Assembly: GCA_965279005.1 (NCBI GenBank)
Contig: CBDIHK010000022.1
Location: 62,001 to 126,000 of the forward strand
Length of the DNA stretch: 64,000 nt
Direction: 5' to 3'
Source of the DNA: Planctobacterium sp965279005
GTDB taxonomy: Bacteria > Pseudomonadota > Gammaproteobacteria > Enterobacterales > Alteromonadaceae
The position numbers and the translations under genes are program-made. The notes under the pieces were generated by a model. That model was not told the origin of the DNA, did no database searches, and saw only the letters and a program-made list of their open reading frames with translations. Shown piece after piece: positions 50,974 to 62,800 of this stretch; position 1 is the stretch's first letter, and each line of letters starts with the position of its first letter.

Positions 50974-51697
50974 GTTGCTAGGAATATCTTTCGCTGTCTT
51001 GTACAGCGGTAGCGCTGCCGCCGATGATTTTTTGCAATCGCTTGAAAACTCGCAGATATTAGAGTCAATGGCACCCGAACTGCGTTTACTGTTAACCCTG
51101 TCGAGTTTGTCATTTATCCCGGTGCTGCTCATTGCCATGACGGCGTTTACCCGCATTGTCATTGTGCTGTCGCTGCTGAGGCAGGCATTGGGGTTAATGC
51201 AGACCCCTCCCAATGTTGTCATTATCACGCTCGCTTTCTTTTTAACCTGGTTTACCATGGGGCCGGTGTTCAACGAGTCGAAACAAAACGCGTTGATACC
51301 TTACATGAACCAACAAATAGGACTGGCAGAAGCCGTTGACAATGGTATGTCACCGTTCAGGCAGTTTATGATCAGCCAAACCAGGGAAGAAGATTTTGCC
51401 GCAGTCCTACAAATGGTTGACGCTCCGGTACCAGATTCTGCTGAAGAGGTATCGCTACAATACCTGGTTCCGGCTTTCATGCTGAGTGAACTGCGCACCG
51501 CCTTTCAAATAGCATTTGTTATTTTTGTGCCGTTCCTGTTGATCGATTTGATTGTGGCGAGCACCTTGATGGCCTTGGGTATGATAATGGTGCCCCCCAT
51601 CACTATTGCCCTGCCCATAAAAATTATGCTGTTTGTTTTGATCGATGGGTGGACATTAGTGACCCAATCTTTGGTGGGAAGCTTCTTTTCTACCTAG
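50960..51697 (+). CDS. fliP: FliP/SctR export gate protein
   Basis: 245 aa; starts ATG 50960 or ATG 50966. A signal-like helix, then the hallmarks ALGLMQTPPNVVIITLAFFL, PFRQFMISQTRE and the C-terminal helices (VPAFMLSELRTAFQIAF and MVPPITIALPIKIMLFV). It forms the core pore with FliQ and FliR, which in this operon are encoded at the opposite end. Confidence 0.96.
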   Translation: MDMIRLLGISFAVLYSGSAAADDFLQSLENSQILESMAPELRLLLTLSSLSFIPVLLIAMTAFTRIVIVLSLLRQALGLMQTPPNVVIITLAFFLTWFTMGPVFNESKQNALIPYMNQQIGLAEAVDNGMSPFRQFMISQTREEDFAAVLQMVDAPVPDSAEEVSLQYLVPAFMLSELRTAFQIAFVIFVPFLLIDLIVASTLMALGMIMVPPITIALPIKIMLFVLIDGWTLVTQSLVGSFFST

Positions 51698-51701
51698 CAC
51701 T

Positions 51702-52427
51702 ATGAATGTGAATTCTATAACTTCCAAGCAATTTAACTGGATCGGGCAGACTGTAGTTTGGCCTGCGAAGGACGATGCTTGGAACCTAAAAAGGGTGGAG
51801 TTGTTCGAATTTTATGCGCAGTGGTGCCAAGCTATTTCACTGCAACTGTTCCACCGCATTAGGATTACTGGAACAGAATCAATTGACTTTATCCAATATG
51901 GTTCAATAGGCTTGTTGGAGGCAATTGACCGCTACAACGCCAATTTAGGGACGCCGTTTAAAACTTATGCCTTCAAACGTATCCGCGGCGCGATTATAAA
52001 CAGTGTGTTCAAATTTTCAGAGCACAGCCAAATCCAGGCTTGGAAGAGGCAACGGACACAGGAGCGATTGTCATTGATGGCGATGGAGCAAAGCCAAGGG
52101 GATAGCGAGGCAAGTGCCGGAGACATGTTAGTTGAGACAATATTGGATTTGGCCGTTGGCATTTTGTTTGAAGAAGATGCCACCGAAGACGAACACTTGT
52201 TGCAGGGGAATTTGTATGATTCCCACGAAATGAATGCCATGCAAAAAGCAATTGTCAATGAATTCAAACAACTACCAGCAAGAGAAGGTAGGGTAATGGC
52301 AATGCACTATTTGGAGTTCTACAAATTCAAAGAAATTGCAGAAGAAATGGGGATCAGCCTTAGCCGGGTATCCCAGCTTCACAGTTGCGCGATGAAAACT
52401 ATCCAGCAGCGGATACTGGCAATTTAA
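51702..52427 (+). CDS. fliA: FliA-like sigma-28 family sigma factor
   Basis: 241 aa. Region 2 is recognisable (FIQYGSIGLLEAIDRYNANL and TPFKTYAFKRIRGAIINSVF), as is region 4 (LPAREGRVMAMHYLEFYKFK, then EIAEEMGISLSRVSQ, the helix-turn-helix). It is the last gene of the operon, 4 nt after fliP. A dedicated sigma factor suggests that the system controls its own late genes. No FlgM anti-sigma gene is recognised in the window. The neighbouring giant gene is an obvious candidate target, but no convincing sigma-28 promoter was found there. Confidence 0.85.
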   Translation: MNVNSITSKQFNWIGQTVVWPAKDDAWNLKRVELFEFYAQWCQAISLQLFHRIRITGTESIDFIQYGSIGLLEAIDRYNANLGTPFKTYAFKRIRGAIINSVFKFSEHSQIQAWKRQRTQERLSLMAMEQSQGDSEASAGDMLVETILDLAVGILFEEDATEDEHLLQGNLYDSHEMNAMQKAIVNEFKQLPAREGRVMAMHYLEFYKFKEIAEEMGISLSRVSQLHSCAMKTIQQRILAI

Positions 52428-52479
52428 TGGCTATTAGGCTGGCAAGCAAATTAGCCAATACCGATCCCATTAAGTACAA

Positions 52480-52827
52480 CTAAAAATGAATGCCCTTATC
52501 TTTCTTCAGCTGTTGCAGGCGTGCCATCTGTTGTGGGTCATCGAGCAGGGTTTGGTATATCTTGTCAGCCAAAGCTTGGAATTTTGGTTCGGTTACTGCT
52601 TGGGTGCCGAGTGTTTTTTCCAGGGTTTGCAGAACCAGCTGTTTCATCAATTGTTGATCAGATACCAAGTTATCGGTATCAATTTCCATCAATACTTGGG
52701 ATAACAAGCTACTCGGCAATGCCTGTTTTTCTTTTTTGGTATTTTTGTGTGGCTTTTCAGCTGTGCGTTTTTTATCGACTTTGACACCCGCCTGGGAGTT
52801 TGCCACACCGGGTACTTTCTCAATCAT
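52480..52827 (-). CDS. Small protein of unknown function beside the sigma factor gene
   Basis: 115 aa. A basic disordered start (VDKKRTAEKPHKNTKKEKQ) is followed by helical sequence (SLLSQVLMEIDTDNLVSDQQ, LVLQTLEKTLGTQAV). No family is recognised. It lies downstream of the TPR gene on the same strand and converges with the sigma factor gene. It could be a regulator or chaperone of the system. Confidence 0.55.
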   Translation of the reverse strand: MIEKVPGVANSQAGVKVDKKRTAEKPHKNTKKEKQALPSSLLSQVLMEIDTDNLVSDQQLMKQLVLQTLEKTLGTQAVTEPKFQALADKIYQTLLDDPQQMARLQQLKKDKGIHF

Positions 52828-52860
52828 AGAACGTACAACCCTGAATATTGAGCCCAGCAG

Positions 52861-53454
52861 TTAGTGGGTTTTGTATACATCAAGCAGGTGGCTAGTGTCA
52901 TTTGCTTCGGTTTCCGTTTCATCCGCTTCTGGTTCTGGCGTTTCTGTTGCATCGCCAGCCGCCATTTCTTGCGCACCCACATCATTTTGGCCTGCGTGTT
53001 CAACCCGGGCAAGCATTTCCTGCATATCCCGGTTTAAGCTGGTGTTTTCCTTGTTCAACTGCAAACCCAAGGCGATCATACGTATTGCTGCGTCTAGTTG
53101 CCCGGCAATAATTAACATAACGCCCCTGGCAAACGCACTCAAATAGCTATCGTCAGATTCCCGAATGGCACTAAGGTGCCTAATGCCAGCTTCTGTTTGT
53201 TCCAGCGTAATCAATAATAAGCCACATTGAAAAGAAGCGATTTCGTAATTCGGGCGCAACTGTAGGCAGGTTTCATAATGGCTGATGGCATTGTCATAGT
53301 CTTCAGATTGGGCACAGATAGCCGCAGCGAGGAAGTGCACCTGGGCATTGTCCGGGTAATCAATTACTGCGGATTCAATTAGGTTTTTTGCCTCAGCTAA
53401 TTCTCCTTGTCTGATAGCCCCATTTATTGCTTCTAACGATAATTCCACCGACAT
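52861..53454 (-). CDS. TPR protein, possible chaperone of the giant YD/RTX protein
   Basis: 197 aa. At least three tetratricopeptide-like units (residues about 5-140: AQVHFLAAAICAQSEDYDNA, ISHYETCLQLRPNYEIASF) are followed by an acidic tail rich in Glu and Thr. Size and plan recall the class II type III secretion chaperones (SycD-like), which have three TPRs in about 160 aa. It is transcribed away from the giant gene across the 425-bp control region. The role is inferred. Confidence 0.6.
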   Translation of the reverse strand: MSVELSLEAINGAIRQGELAEAKNLIESAVIDYPDNAQVHFLAAAICAQSEDYDNAISHYETCLQLRPNYEIASFQCGLLLITLEQTEAGIRHLSAIRESDDSYLSAFARGVMLIIAGQLDAAIRMIALGLQLNKENTSLNRDMQEMLARVEHAGQNDVGAQEMAAGDATETPEPEADETETEANDTSHLLDVYKTH

Positions 53455-53879
53455 TGCCCAATCCTTATTTAATGCCCAACCACTGCCACTCTACCACAGA
53501 GCTTTAGTTGCGCATAATGCAAAGCTATGCGCAATGCAATTTTTCCCAGTTCACGCTTGTACTGCCATTTTTTTTGATTAGGGCGGGATTGCTTAATTAG
53601 CGCCGAGGCCGCTTGGTAGTCGCTACAAAATTGGCAAAACATGCCTGGCTGCCAAGCTACAAGCCACCTGATTAGGTTTGGATTTGCCTAAGGCAAACGG
53701 ACTGTTATCAGCCGAGATAGGTCTTGAAATAAGCGATGTCATGCCAGTTATATGCTCATAACAAAGTGGACTAAAAAAATTCACATTTTTTGCTAAACAA
53801 ATTTACCGTCCCCTGGATTGGTTAAATATCCACACTCATTTTGTGGAATAGGCTTTAACCAGTTATTAGGAATGTTGTT
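53455..53879. other. Divergent control region before the giant gene
   Basis: 425 bp with no gene. It must hold the promoters for the leftward TPR gene and the rightward giant gene. Near its right end is the nested inverted repeat at 53820-53860, then the ribosome site AGGAA (53868-53872), 7 nt before the ATG at 53880. GCCGAGAT at 53711-53718 resembles a sigma-28 -10 element, but the TAAG upstream is 3 nt too far away. Confidence 0.45.
53820..53860 (+). promoter_or_regulatory. Nested inverted repeat in the 5' region of the giant gene
   Basis: GGTTAAA (53820-53826) pairs with TTTAACC (53854-53860), and inside it CCACA (53830-53834) pairs with TGTGG (53842-53846). It lies 19 nt before the ATG, so it could be an operator or an mRNA hairpin controlling translation. 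Confidence 0.45.
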
Positions 53880-56800
53880 ATGGTAGCGGTAGTTAGTGGC
53901 GATTTAGCGGGATTGTTTAATAGTTCTTTGTCTGTCCTTGGCCAACAAGGCCTATATGGCAACAGCCAGATGGGGCAAAGGGGAATCAATACCTTTGTTA
54001 ACGCCGCAACCGGCAACCTCACCATTCAAACACAAGATTTTTCACTATCAGCACTAGGCTCTGATTTCGGCACAGTGAATACCTATAACAGCTTGGGGGA
54101 ATTCAGTGATAGGGATAGCAACGGTTCTGATAACTGGCGTTTAGGTTTCTTAAGTTCCGTAGAGATGAACGGCGAACAGTGGCAGCGAATTACTGCCGAT
54201 GGAGCCCGCCAGACATTTTTTGCCACAACAACACCGGGATTATATCAATCGACCGAAGGCGCTGGTGCCCACGACACCCTGGAAATAAAAGCTGACGCAG
54301 TTATTTACACAGAAGGTTCCAGCCAGCTGCGCCTGCACTACCAGCCTGGCGCCGACGGTGGCCGTTTAGTGGCGGTAGTCAATACTGAAGGATTAGGGCA
54401 GCATTTTTATTACAATGACGAAGGACGGCTGGATTACCTGGAAACCGATATTGCTATTGGTTCAGAAGATGGCACGGGTACGGTAAGGGATACAGAAACC
54501 ACAGAATTTTATTACAACGAAGCCGGGCAATTGAGTGGCATCGAAATTATGGACGCCGCTGGTGATAATAATACGCCAAAACAGTCCATCTTTTATTTAT
54601 ACGATGATGAAGGCCGCCTCAGCCATAACATTATTGACTTAAAACCCAACGACCAAACCTTCTTCGATCCGGACTCAAAGGATTCTCCACAAGATGGTAT
54701 GTTCATAACGGCTTACAGCTATGACAACAATGGCCGTTTGTCGCACATACGCCAAAATAAAGAAGCCAGCGATACTGCCGATCTTTGGATAACCTATGAC
54801 ACCGAGGGGCGCGTAAAAACCGTCACCGATGCTGAGGGAAACAGCCAGGCGTTTGACTACCTTGATGAACGCACCACTAAGCTTACCGCTGCTGGCCGCG
54901 AATACCTTTTTGAACATGATGAAAACGGATACCTAGAGCGTCAATTGGTGGTTTTGGGCGAAGGTGATGGCCAGCAAGAAGTTGCCACTACCTACCATTA
55001 TGACGAGGATTATAACTTGGCTGCGGTCGAGGATGGCTTGGGCAATTCCACCAGCTATGTGCATGATAATAGGGGCAATATCGTCACCGAGCAGGATGCT
55101 AAAGGCAACCGGGTTGATCGGGATTACAATGAACGGAACCAGCTTACTCGGGAAACCATTTACCAAGGGCGTGATGCCAATAGTTTGGAAGACACGTCGG
55201 CCGAGGCCTCGAAACCGGTTCACAATTATTTCGTTTACGAAGAAGATCCAGACAACATCGAACCCGAAAGCAAGGATATGTTGCTGCGATTTGTTGTCAG
55301 CAGCGAAGGGCGCGTCACAGAATACCAATACAATTCACTAGGGCAGCGGACTGCTGAGATCATCTATGTAAACCACCGCTTTGACACAGGTTCCGTTTCC
55401 CATCCTTTGCTTGAACACACGCTAAAAACCTGGAAAGCAAGCCTTCGGCAAGACAATGGGGACGGCGGTACCCAGTTTATGATGGCGCCCAATGACATCA
55501 TCCTGACGGAGTATGACTATGACTTTAGGGGGCGATTACAAAGCAGTACCCAGTTCTCAGCGGTAAATCCCGATCTTTCAGGACAGGAAGATACATCAAC
55601 TACCGTCCACTATACCTATGACAGTGCAGGCCGGCTACTCAGTGAGATCTCTGAAGAGGAGCGTACCGCATTATTTACCTATGATTCCCTTGGGCGTTTA
55701 TTGACCCGTTCTGATATATCCCTAGGCGGCGATAGCGCCGCTATCCTGACCCGTTGGGACTACCAAGATAGCCAACAAAAAGTGCAAATGAGCACCTCGG
55801 CGGGAATGGTACAAGTTTCCGAGTATGATTCCCAAGGGCGCCTAATCAGCCAACAAGCTGGTCGTGGATTCACTGATCTAGAAAGCAATCAGATTAGCCA
55901 AATAGATATAGCCTTTGCTGATCAAGCTTGGATATACGATGCTGAGGGGCGCCAAATTGCGCACAAACAAAGCCATGGTGGTTACAGCTATCGTTTTTAT
56001 GATGAAGTAGGCCGCGTAAGTTTTGAAGTTGACACTGCCGGACAGCTGACACGCCACGAATACAACACTGCCAGCCAGCTGACCGCCAGTTTCCAATACG
56101 CTTCTGCTTTGGATACACAAGGGTGGTTAAATGCCTCTCAAACTGCCCTAGAGGGTAGTGTTGCCCACGATGCGATCAACTACTATTTGGCGAACCTTCC
56201 ACTGGGTACGGATGTCCGCACGTCCCGTTTTGAATACGATTTGGCGGGTCGTCTGTCATTGACCCTGGATGCAGCCGGTTATGCCACTGCATTTGGCTAT
56301 GATACTTCTGGCAGGCTAACGCACACCCGTGAATTTAGGCAAACGGCGGTCTACAGTGCCGAAGATAATAGCATCACTATCCGACAGCCCTATGATATGC
56401 GTGCATCGCGGCAATTCTATAGCGATGACGGATTGCTTATGGCGACTGTGGATGCGGAAGGCTATGTCACGGAATACCGTTACGATGGTGCTGGGCGCCA
56501 GGTTATGGAAATTATCTACGCTGACAGGGTAATGACGGAAAAGGCCAGTGGTAACCTAAGGCCACCAACCAATGGCGAGATTTACCATGATTCTTTACTT
56601 GAGTTGATGCCAGCGCCGAATACCCGTGAAGACCAAATTACGATTAATTATTACAACGGATTGAACCAGCTAGTTAACCAGCACGCGGCAGACGGTAGCT
56701 TGGTCAGCTACACCTATACCTTTGATGGTTCCCTTGAAACCGAAACCCGTCACTATGAGCGGATTGGAAGGCCACAGGTACTGTTGCAACCGCACCCCGA

Positions 56801-59800
56801 CGCTGCCACCACCTATTCAGATGATTACCTTGAATTTAGTGCACCGGATGAACACGACAATGATGACGTCACTTCTTACATCTACAATGGCCGTGGCGAC
56901 ATAGAAAGCCAATACAACAGCACCACCCAGGTTACCACAGAATTTCGTTATGATAGCCATGGACGCCTGTTGGGCACAGAAAGCCGCAGTATAGATGGCA
57001 ATGATGTGCGCAAGACACTCCAAGCTTTGGACGAATTGGGCAGGGTAACCCATAGCTTTGACAGTGAAGAAGTGGGTGATAACGAAGTCACTGCTGACTC
57101 AGTAACCACCCTTAAAGGAGAGGATGATACTGGCATAACCGTACAGTATGACTCTGCGGGACGGGTTATCGGCCGCACCGATAGGGAAGGGAACACCCGT
57201 TATTATTACTACAATGAGCGCAACCAGCTGGCGTTGGAGGTCACAGCAGGTGGCCGGGTCACGGAGTATAGCTACAATGCCTTTGGTGAAGTAAGTACTA
57301 CACGTGTCCTGAACAAGCTGCTGCCGCTAAACGCACTATCTGGAGATGTCTATCCGGATCCGCAAGCCTCGCTGCAAGGTATTCCACAAATATTGCGCGT
57401 TGCCATTGATGCTGCCAGCAATGACAGCAAGGACTCGCTAGTCAGTAACAGCTATACCCTGAGGGGATTGCTTGACATCCGATCCGACAATAGCGGCGCA
57501 CATGTCGATTACGACTACAATGCTTTTGGTGAAATTGACGATACCTACACCACCCTGTCTGGAGAGGATATTAGGCAAGATAGCTTTGGCTATGACCGTC
57601 GTGGCATGTTGACCACTACGACGACAGATGTTGGAGGCCTGGATGTTGCCAATATTTCCGAGTTTGATGCTTTTGGACGGGTTGTGGGCCAAACTGACGG
57701 CAATAACAACAGGGTCAGTTTTTCGTATGTGCACGACGCTGGCCGGGTTATCCGGGAATACCGCAATAGTGATGGCGTGGTCAAGGATATCACCGAGGTC
57801 GATGTATTTGGCCGGAGCCTCTCCGTGTCTTCTGTACAGTACGATACAGAGGGTGAATCGCCGGTCACAGTGTCTAGCCAACGTTTTGAGTACAGCCAAA
57901 ATGAAGGTGAGCAGCGCCAATTAGTTATCCAGGGAGACGACGTTGGTACCTTAATAACAACTAACGGTTACAACGAGACCGTGGATATTATTACGGGAAG
58001 TGTGACTAGCGGTGAGGGTGAGGAAACCATCACACCTGAAAACATGGCAACCCGCACCCATTTTGCATACGACAAAAATGGCAACCAGGTCCGGCGGATC
58101 CAAGGTTATCAAGACCCCACAGAAGATAACCCCGATATCAACAGGTACAACGGTTCGGTGCACACTGTTTTCCGTTACAACGACAATAACCAGCTAATTG
58201 AAGAACAAAGGGATCCTGACAATAGCAACCCGTCTGGTGAATACGGCAAGACTAGCTACAAGTACAATGATGATGGGCAAGTGGCTATAAAGGTATCCCC
58301 CAATGGGTTTACCCAGTGGTTTGTCTATGACGGGCAAGGCAATATTGCCTATAGGGTTGAAATGGTTCAGGCAGACTCGCCAGACGCCGCGAATGCACAA
58401 GTGTATATCAAGCAATTTCATTATGATGCGGCCGGCAGGTTAACCTCCGAAATACAGCACAGCAACGATCTCGGCGAGGCGGTTTACGATAGGCTCAGTG
58501 CTGATGACAGTGAGGCTTATGACCTATATATAACGTCAGCAGATATTGCCTCGGAAGAAGGGTTTTTAAGTTCAGGAATTTCAGCAGATAGCCCAGAATC
58601 ATTCTACAGTTACAACGAAAATGGCACCCTTAATTTTAGAATCGACCCGGAAAGCGGGATCATCCGTTATAAACATGACAGCAGGGGCTTGGTTACCGAA
58701 GAGGTGCGCCATGCAAATGCTGTTGACCTAACTGGCAGCCAACGCGAGCAACTGCGTCTTGGCGGCGCTGTTGATGTCGTGGCTGTTTCCGGACAAGTGG
58801 CCGCTGCATTGACACCTGCAGTTGTTGCAGAAATAAACCAACTAGACCCATCAGATCCCTTACCGCCAAGTATTTCGGCGCTAGGTATCCCCAATAACAT
58901 TATAAGCGTAATCAGGAACGACGAATTTGACAGGTTACTTATCGTCGTACAGGCGGAGGTCGACCAGTACCGCACTAGCATCTATGACGCCAATGGCAAT
59001 GCCGTATATAGCCTACAAAAAGCCACTTTTGCCAATACCGCCATAGTCAAGAAAAGTGAATATGACCAAAATAACCGGATTATTTCTGCCACTACTTTCT
59101 ACAAAAAAGTACCTTACCGCACCGATTACCAAGTTAGTGATGAGCGCGATGCCGTCGCTGTGGCATTGGGCAGTTACCTGGATCACGGACTAAACCGGAC
59201 GCAGCATTACGTTTACGATGCCAGCGGCAATACCAGGTTCCAGATTGATGGCAATGGTAACATTGTTGAAAACCAATATAACCTAGCAGGGCAATTGACC
59301 CGCACTATCCAGTACCATAGTGAGCATCAGATCCACAACGCTGATAGTTTCCGCCAGGCGTCACTAACGGCACTCGGTGGTTTGGATTCACTCTCGGATC
59401 TAGATCGTGTCACCCGCTATGAATATGATGCAGCTGGCAATATAGAAACCAAAGCACAGCGGATGGGCGAGGGCGAGCTGGTTGAGCGCTGGCAATACAA
59501 CCAACTTGGACTTAAGTCACGCTACACCAATACCAAGGGGGACCATTGGCATTATCAATATGACACACAGGGGCGTTTGGCATTTGAAATTGGCCCTGAA
59601 ACTGAAATACACAGCCTGTCCGAAGACTACAGCCTAGACGCCATTGCCGGTCATGCAGCATTGGCGGTTGAATACGATGCTATGGGCAATGTCACCGCAC
59701 GCACCTTGGGTTACATAGAAGAGTTTACCGATGCAACCGAGGTTTATGCAGATGACCTCGAAGATACCAGGACAACCCAATTTGAGTATGACCTAAAAGG

Positions 59801-62800
59801 CAGGCAAATCCGCATTCTAGAACCCGGGGCCAGCGATGGTTCTAGCCCCAGCGTTGAGTCTGAGGTCAAGTACAATGCCTTGGGCCAAGCCGTAGTCAAT
59901 AAAATAACAACAGAGGATCCAGGCGGCAATGCCCTTGTCCTGTATTCCTACAAGTCCTGGGATGCAGCTGGGCGGTTAGTTTTTGATACCGACGTTTTGG
60001 GCAATACCACGGCGTTCGAATATGATGCGCTGGGCAACCAAACAACCCTGACTCGCATGGCTGATTCGCCATTGGCATCGCTCAGCGATTGGCAGCCGGG
60101 GCAGGAAATACCAGCAAGTGAATTACTGGCGTTACCTGAAAACGACAACAATCGTAAGTTGGAAAGACAATTTGATCCGATTGGCAACATCCTGGTTGAG
60201 CTCCAACCGGAAGTTGAGTTTGCCGAGCGTGTTGAAGGTGAGCTGGTTATCAATACGCGGCGTCCAGAAACCCGTTACCGGTACAACCCATTTGGAGAAG
60301 TGTCCCTAAAAGAAGAACGGATCAACTCCATTTCGTGGGCACGTACCTATTACCACTATGATCAACAAGGAAATTTAAGCGCCCAAGTTGACCCGCTGGG
60401 TTACGTCACCGAGTGGCGATACGACGATTTTAACGAACTCACCGGCTACACAGAATACGCCAAAGCCATTAGCAATGCCCAGGTCAACAAAGTACCAGTA
60501 CCTACTGCAGATCCAGCCAAAGACCGCGATTGGACCTACGTCTACGACCAGCTGGGCCGGAAGGTGCGTGAAATCCGGGAGTCTGTCAGTGTCAGCGCTG
60601 TTAACCAGCAAGGCCAGGTGGCGACAACCGCGCGCAACCTAGTAACCCATTTTGATTACGATGATGCAGGCAATATTACATCAATTCGCGATGGCGAAAA
60701 CGGCACAGTTACGGAGTTTGATGAGCTGGGCAGGGCGAGCAGTGTCACCCAGGTCGGCAGCCAGGTTGTGCATGATGTGCAAAAACTGGTGGCGGGAATT
60801 GCTGACGCAGATGCCATACATTCCAGTGCCTTGGAGACCCAATACTACTACGACATCCACGGTAACATGTTGTTGGCGGTGTCGGGTGATGACAAAGGTT
60901 CAGGAGGTGTCCTGAACCTTGAGTCTAACACTAACCGGGTTATTGCCCAGAAGTTTAATGACCGCAACCAGGTAGTTGCAAGCCAAAATGCGGTGGGCAA
61001 TGAAACGCGCTATCGCTACGACTACCAGGGCAATGAAATTCAAGCAGAGACCGACTTTACTGTCGAAAACCGCAGGATCGAATACAAATTACTGCGGGTT
61101 GTTTACGAAGAAGAGGAAGAACAAGACGGTTCCACCAGGCAAGAGGAGTATACTGATCCTGCGCCCCCAGGCTTGGAAATTGTTGCCGAATCCGGCCGTA
61201 TTGTCGGCACCGTTGACCCTAATCTGGATACGGACAACGAAAATGGCGAATTGATCCTTCGGGTAGTCATCTTTGATCCTGAAAACAGGAACTTAGATAC
61301 CCCTTGGCTGGAAACTGAAGGAATTGACATTGTCATTTCGGATATTTCGTCCGGTGTTATTGATGTTGAAATTCCCAATTTTGATGGCACACCATCCCTC
61401 ACCCAATACAAGACCGCACGCGAAATCAGGGAGTTTGATGCGCTTGGACGCCAAGTTGGGCAAAGGATGGAAGAAGACACCGAGGGTGAAGCAGAAACCC
61501 GCATATTGTCTGCGCTAGCCAGTGAATACAATGCGTTTGGCGAAGTCACCAAGCAAGGCAACCCCTACTTTGTACAAGGTAGCATTGCTGCGGATCCCAG
61601 CAAACCTACTGACCTGCAGGTAGAATTCAACTATGACGCTGCTGGCCGCATATTTAGTTCCAATGCCGAGGCAGGTGTGCTCAACCAGTACCATTATGAC
61701 TTGCGCGGCAACCTCTTAAAGAAATCCAACCAAGCCACCGGTACTATTGTTAATAGCGTAGATAAACTTGGCCGGGTCCAGAAACAGGAAAGAGCGAGTT
61801 TTGTGCAAAATGGCGAACAAATCACGCCAATTATTGTGCAAAAATTTGACCGTTGGGGCAATGTCGTTGAATTTGTTGATGCCATCAACTATGCCGATTC
61901 CTCTGCCAATAGGAATGCTTACCGGTTCGAGTACAACCATCAGGATCAGCTGATTAGCGAAACTCGCGCCAGTACAAAGGTTGTCACTGATCAAAACACC
62001 TTTTCAACCAAAGCGGTCAATGCAATCTATCAAAATTTCTATGATTACCGCGGTCGGTTGATTGCACAGCGGGACTCGGATGACCATTACCGCTTTAACA
62101 CCTACAACCAGTTAAACCAACTTGTCCAGGCTACTGACGAGTTAGGCCACAGCAAACACTATGCGTACAATGTGTTTGGCGAGAGGGTCGCGTCGGCGAA
62201 TGAACTAGGCTATGTCACAACGGAAACCGTTGACAAACTTGGACGGGTTGTGGAAACCGGGGACATGCGTACCCAAGAGGGTGCTGACCAGAAGTCATAC
62301 CAATGGTTGAACCAGTTTGAATACAATGAGCTTAGTCACAGGATACGTTCTACCAATGCAGCAGACCATATATTTGACTATGAATACGATGCGCTTGGTA
62401 ACCTGGTAGAACGGACGAGTGGTGCTGGCGTACGGGTTTCATATCAATATGATATGCAAGGTAACCAGGTCAGGGAACAGTATGACGGTATTTACCAAAG
62501 CCAAACGCCAAACCTGCACAACAACTCCCGGGTATTCGACTACTTTGGCTTGTTACAGAGCTTAAACGACCTCGGTGGCAACCAATACACCTACGACTAC
62601 AGCAAGCAGGTCACCAATGCTGACGACAGCCAGGAAACTATCCATACTGGCTTGCTGCAATCACGTGTCATGCGCAAGGCAAATAGCGAGGGTGTCGTCG
62701 CCAACAATGCTGCCGCTTACCAAACACTAGACTATGACTACTACGGCAATGGCTGGTTGGCCCAGGTATCGGACAGCTTTAGCGATGCCCAGTCCAACTT

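Noticed and set aside
32129..52427. Ordinary lateral flagella or a classical injectisome
   Set aside because: Lateral flagella need flagellin, hook-associated and motor genes, which are missing. Injectisomes have a secretin and needle, whereas here rod, P- and L-ring and hook genes are present.
53689..53718. Sigma-28 promoter before the giant gene
   Set aside because: The TAAG and GCCGAGAT blocks are separated by about 3 nt too many, and the -35 block matches poorly beyond TAA.
57438..57920. Minus-strand frames inside the giant gene (for example 160 codons here)
   Set aside because: All are antisense to a continuous YD-repeat coding frame; the repeats themselves produce open antisense stretches.
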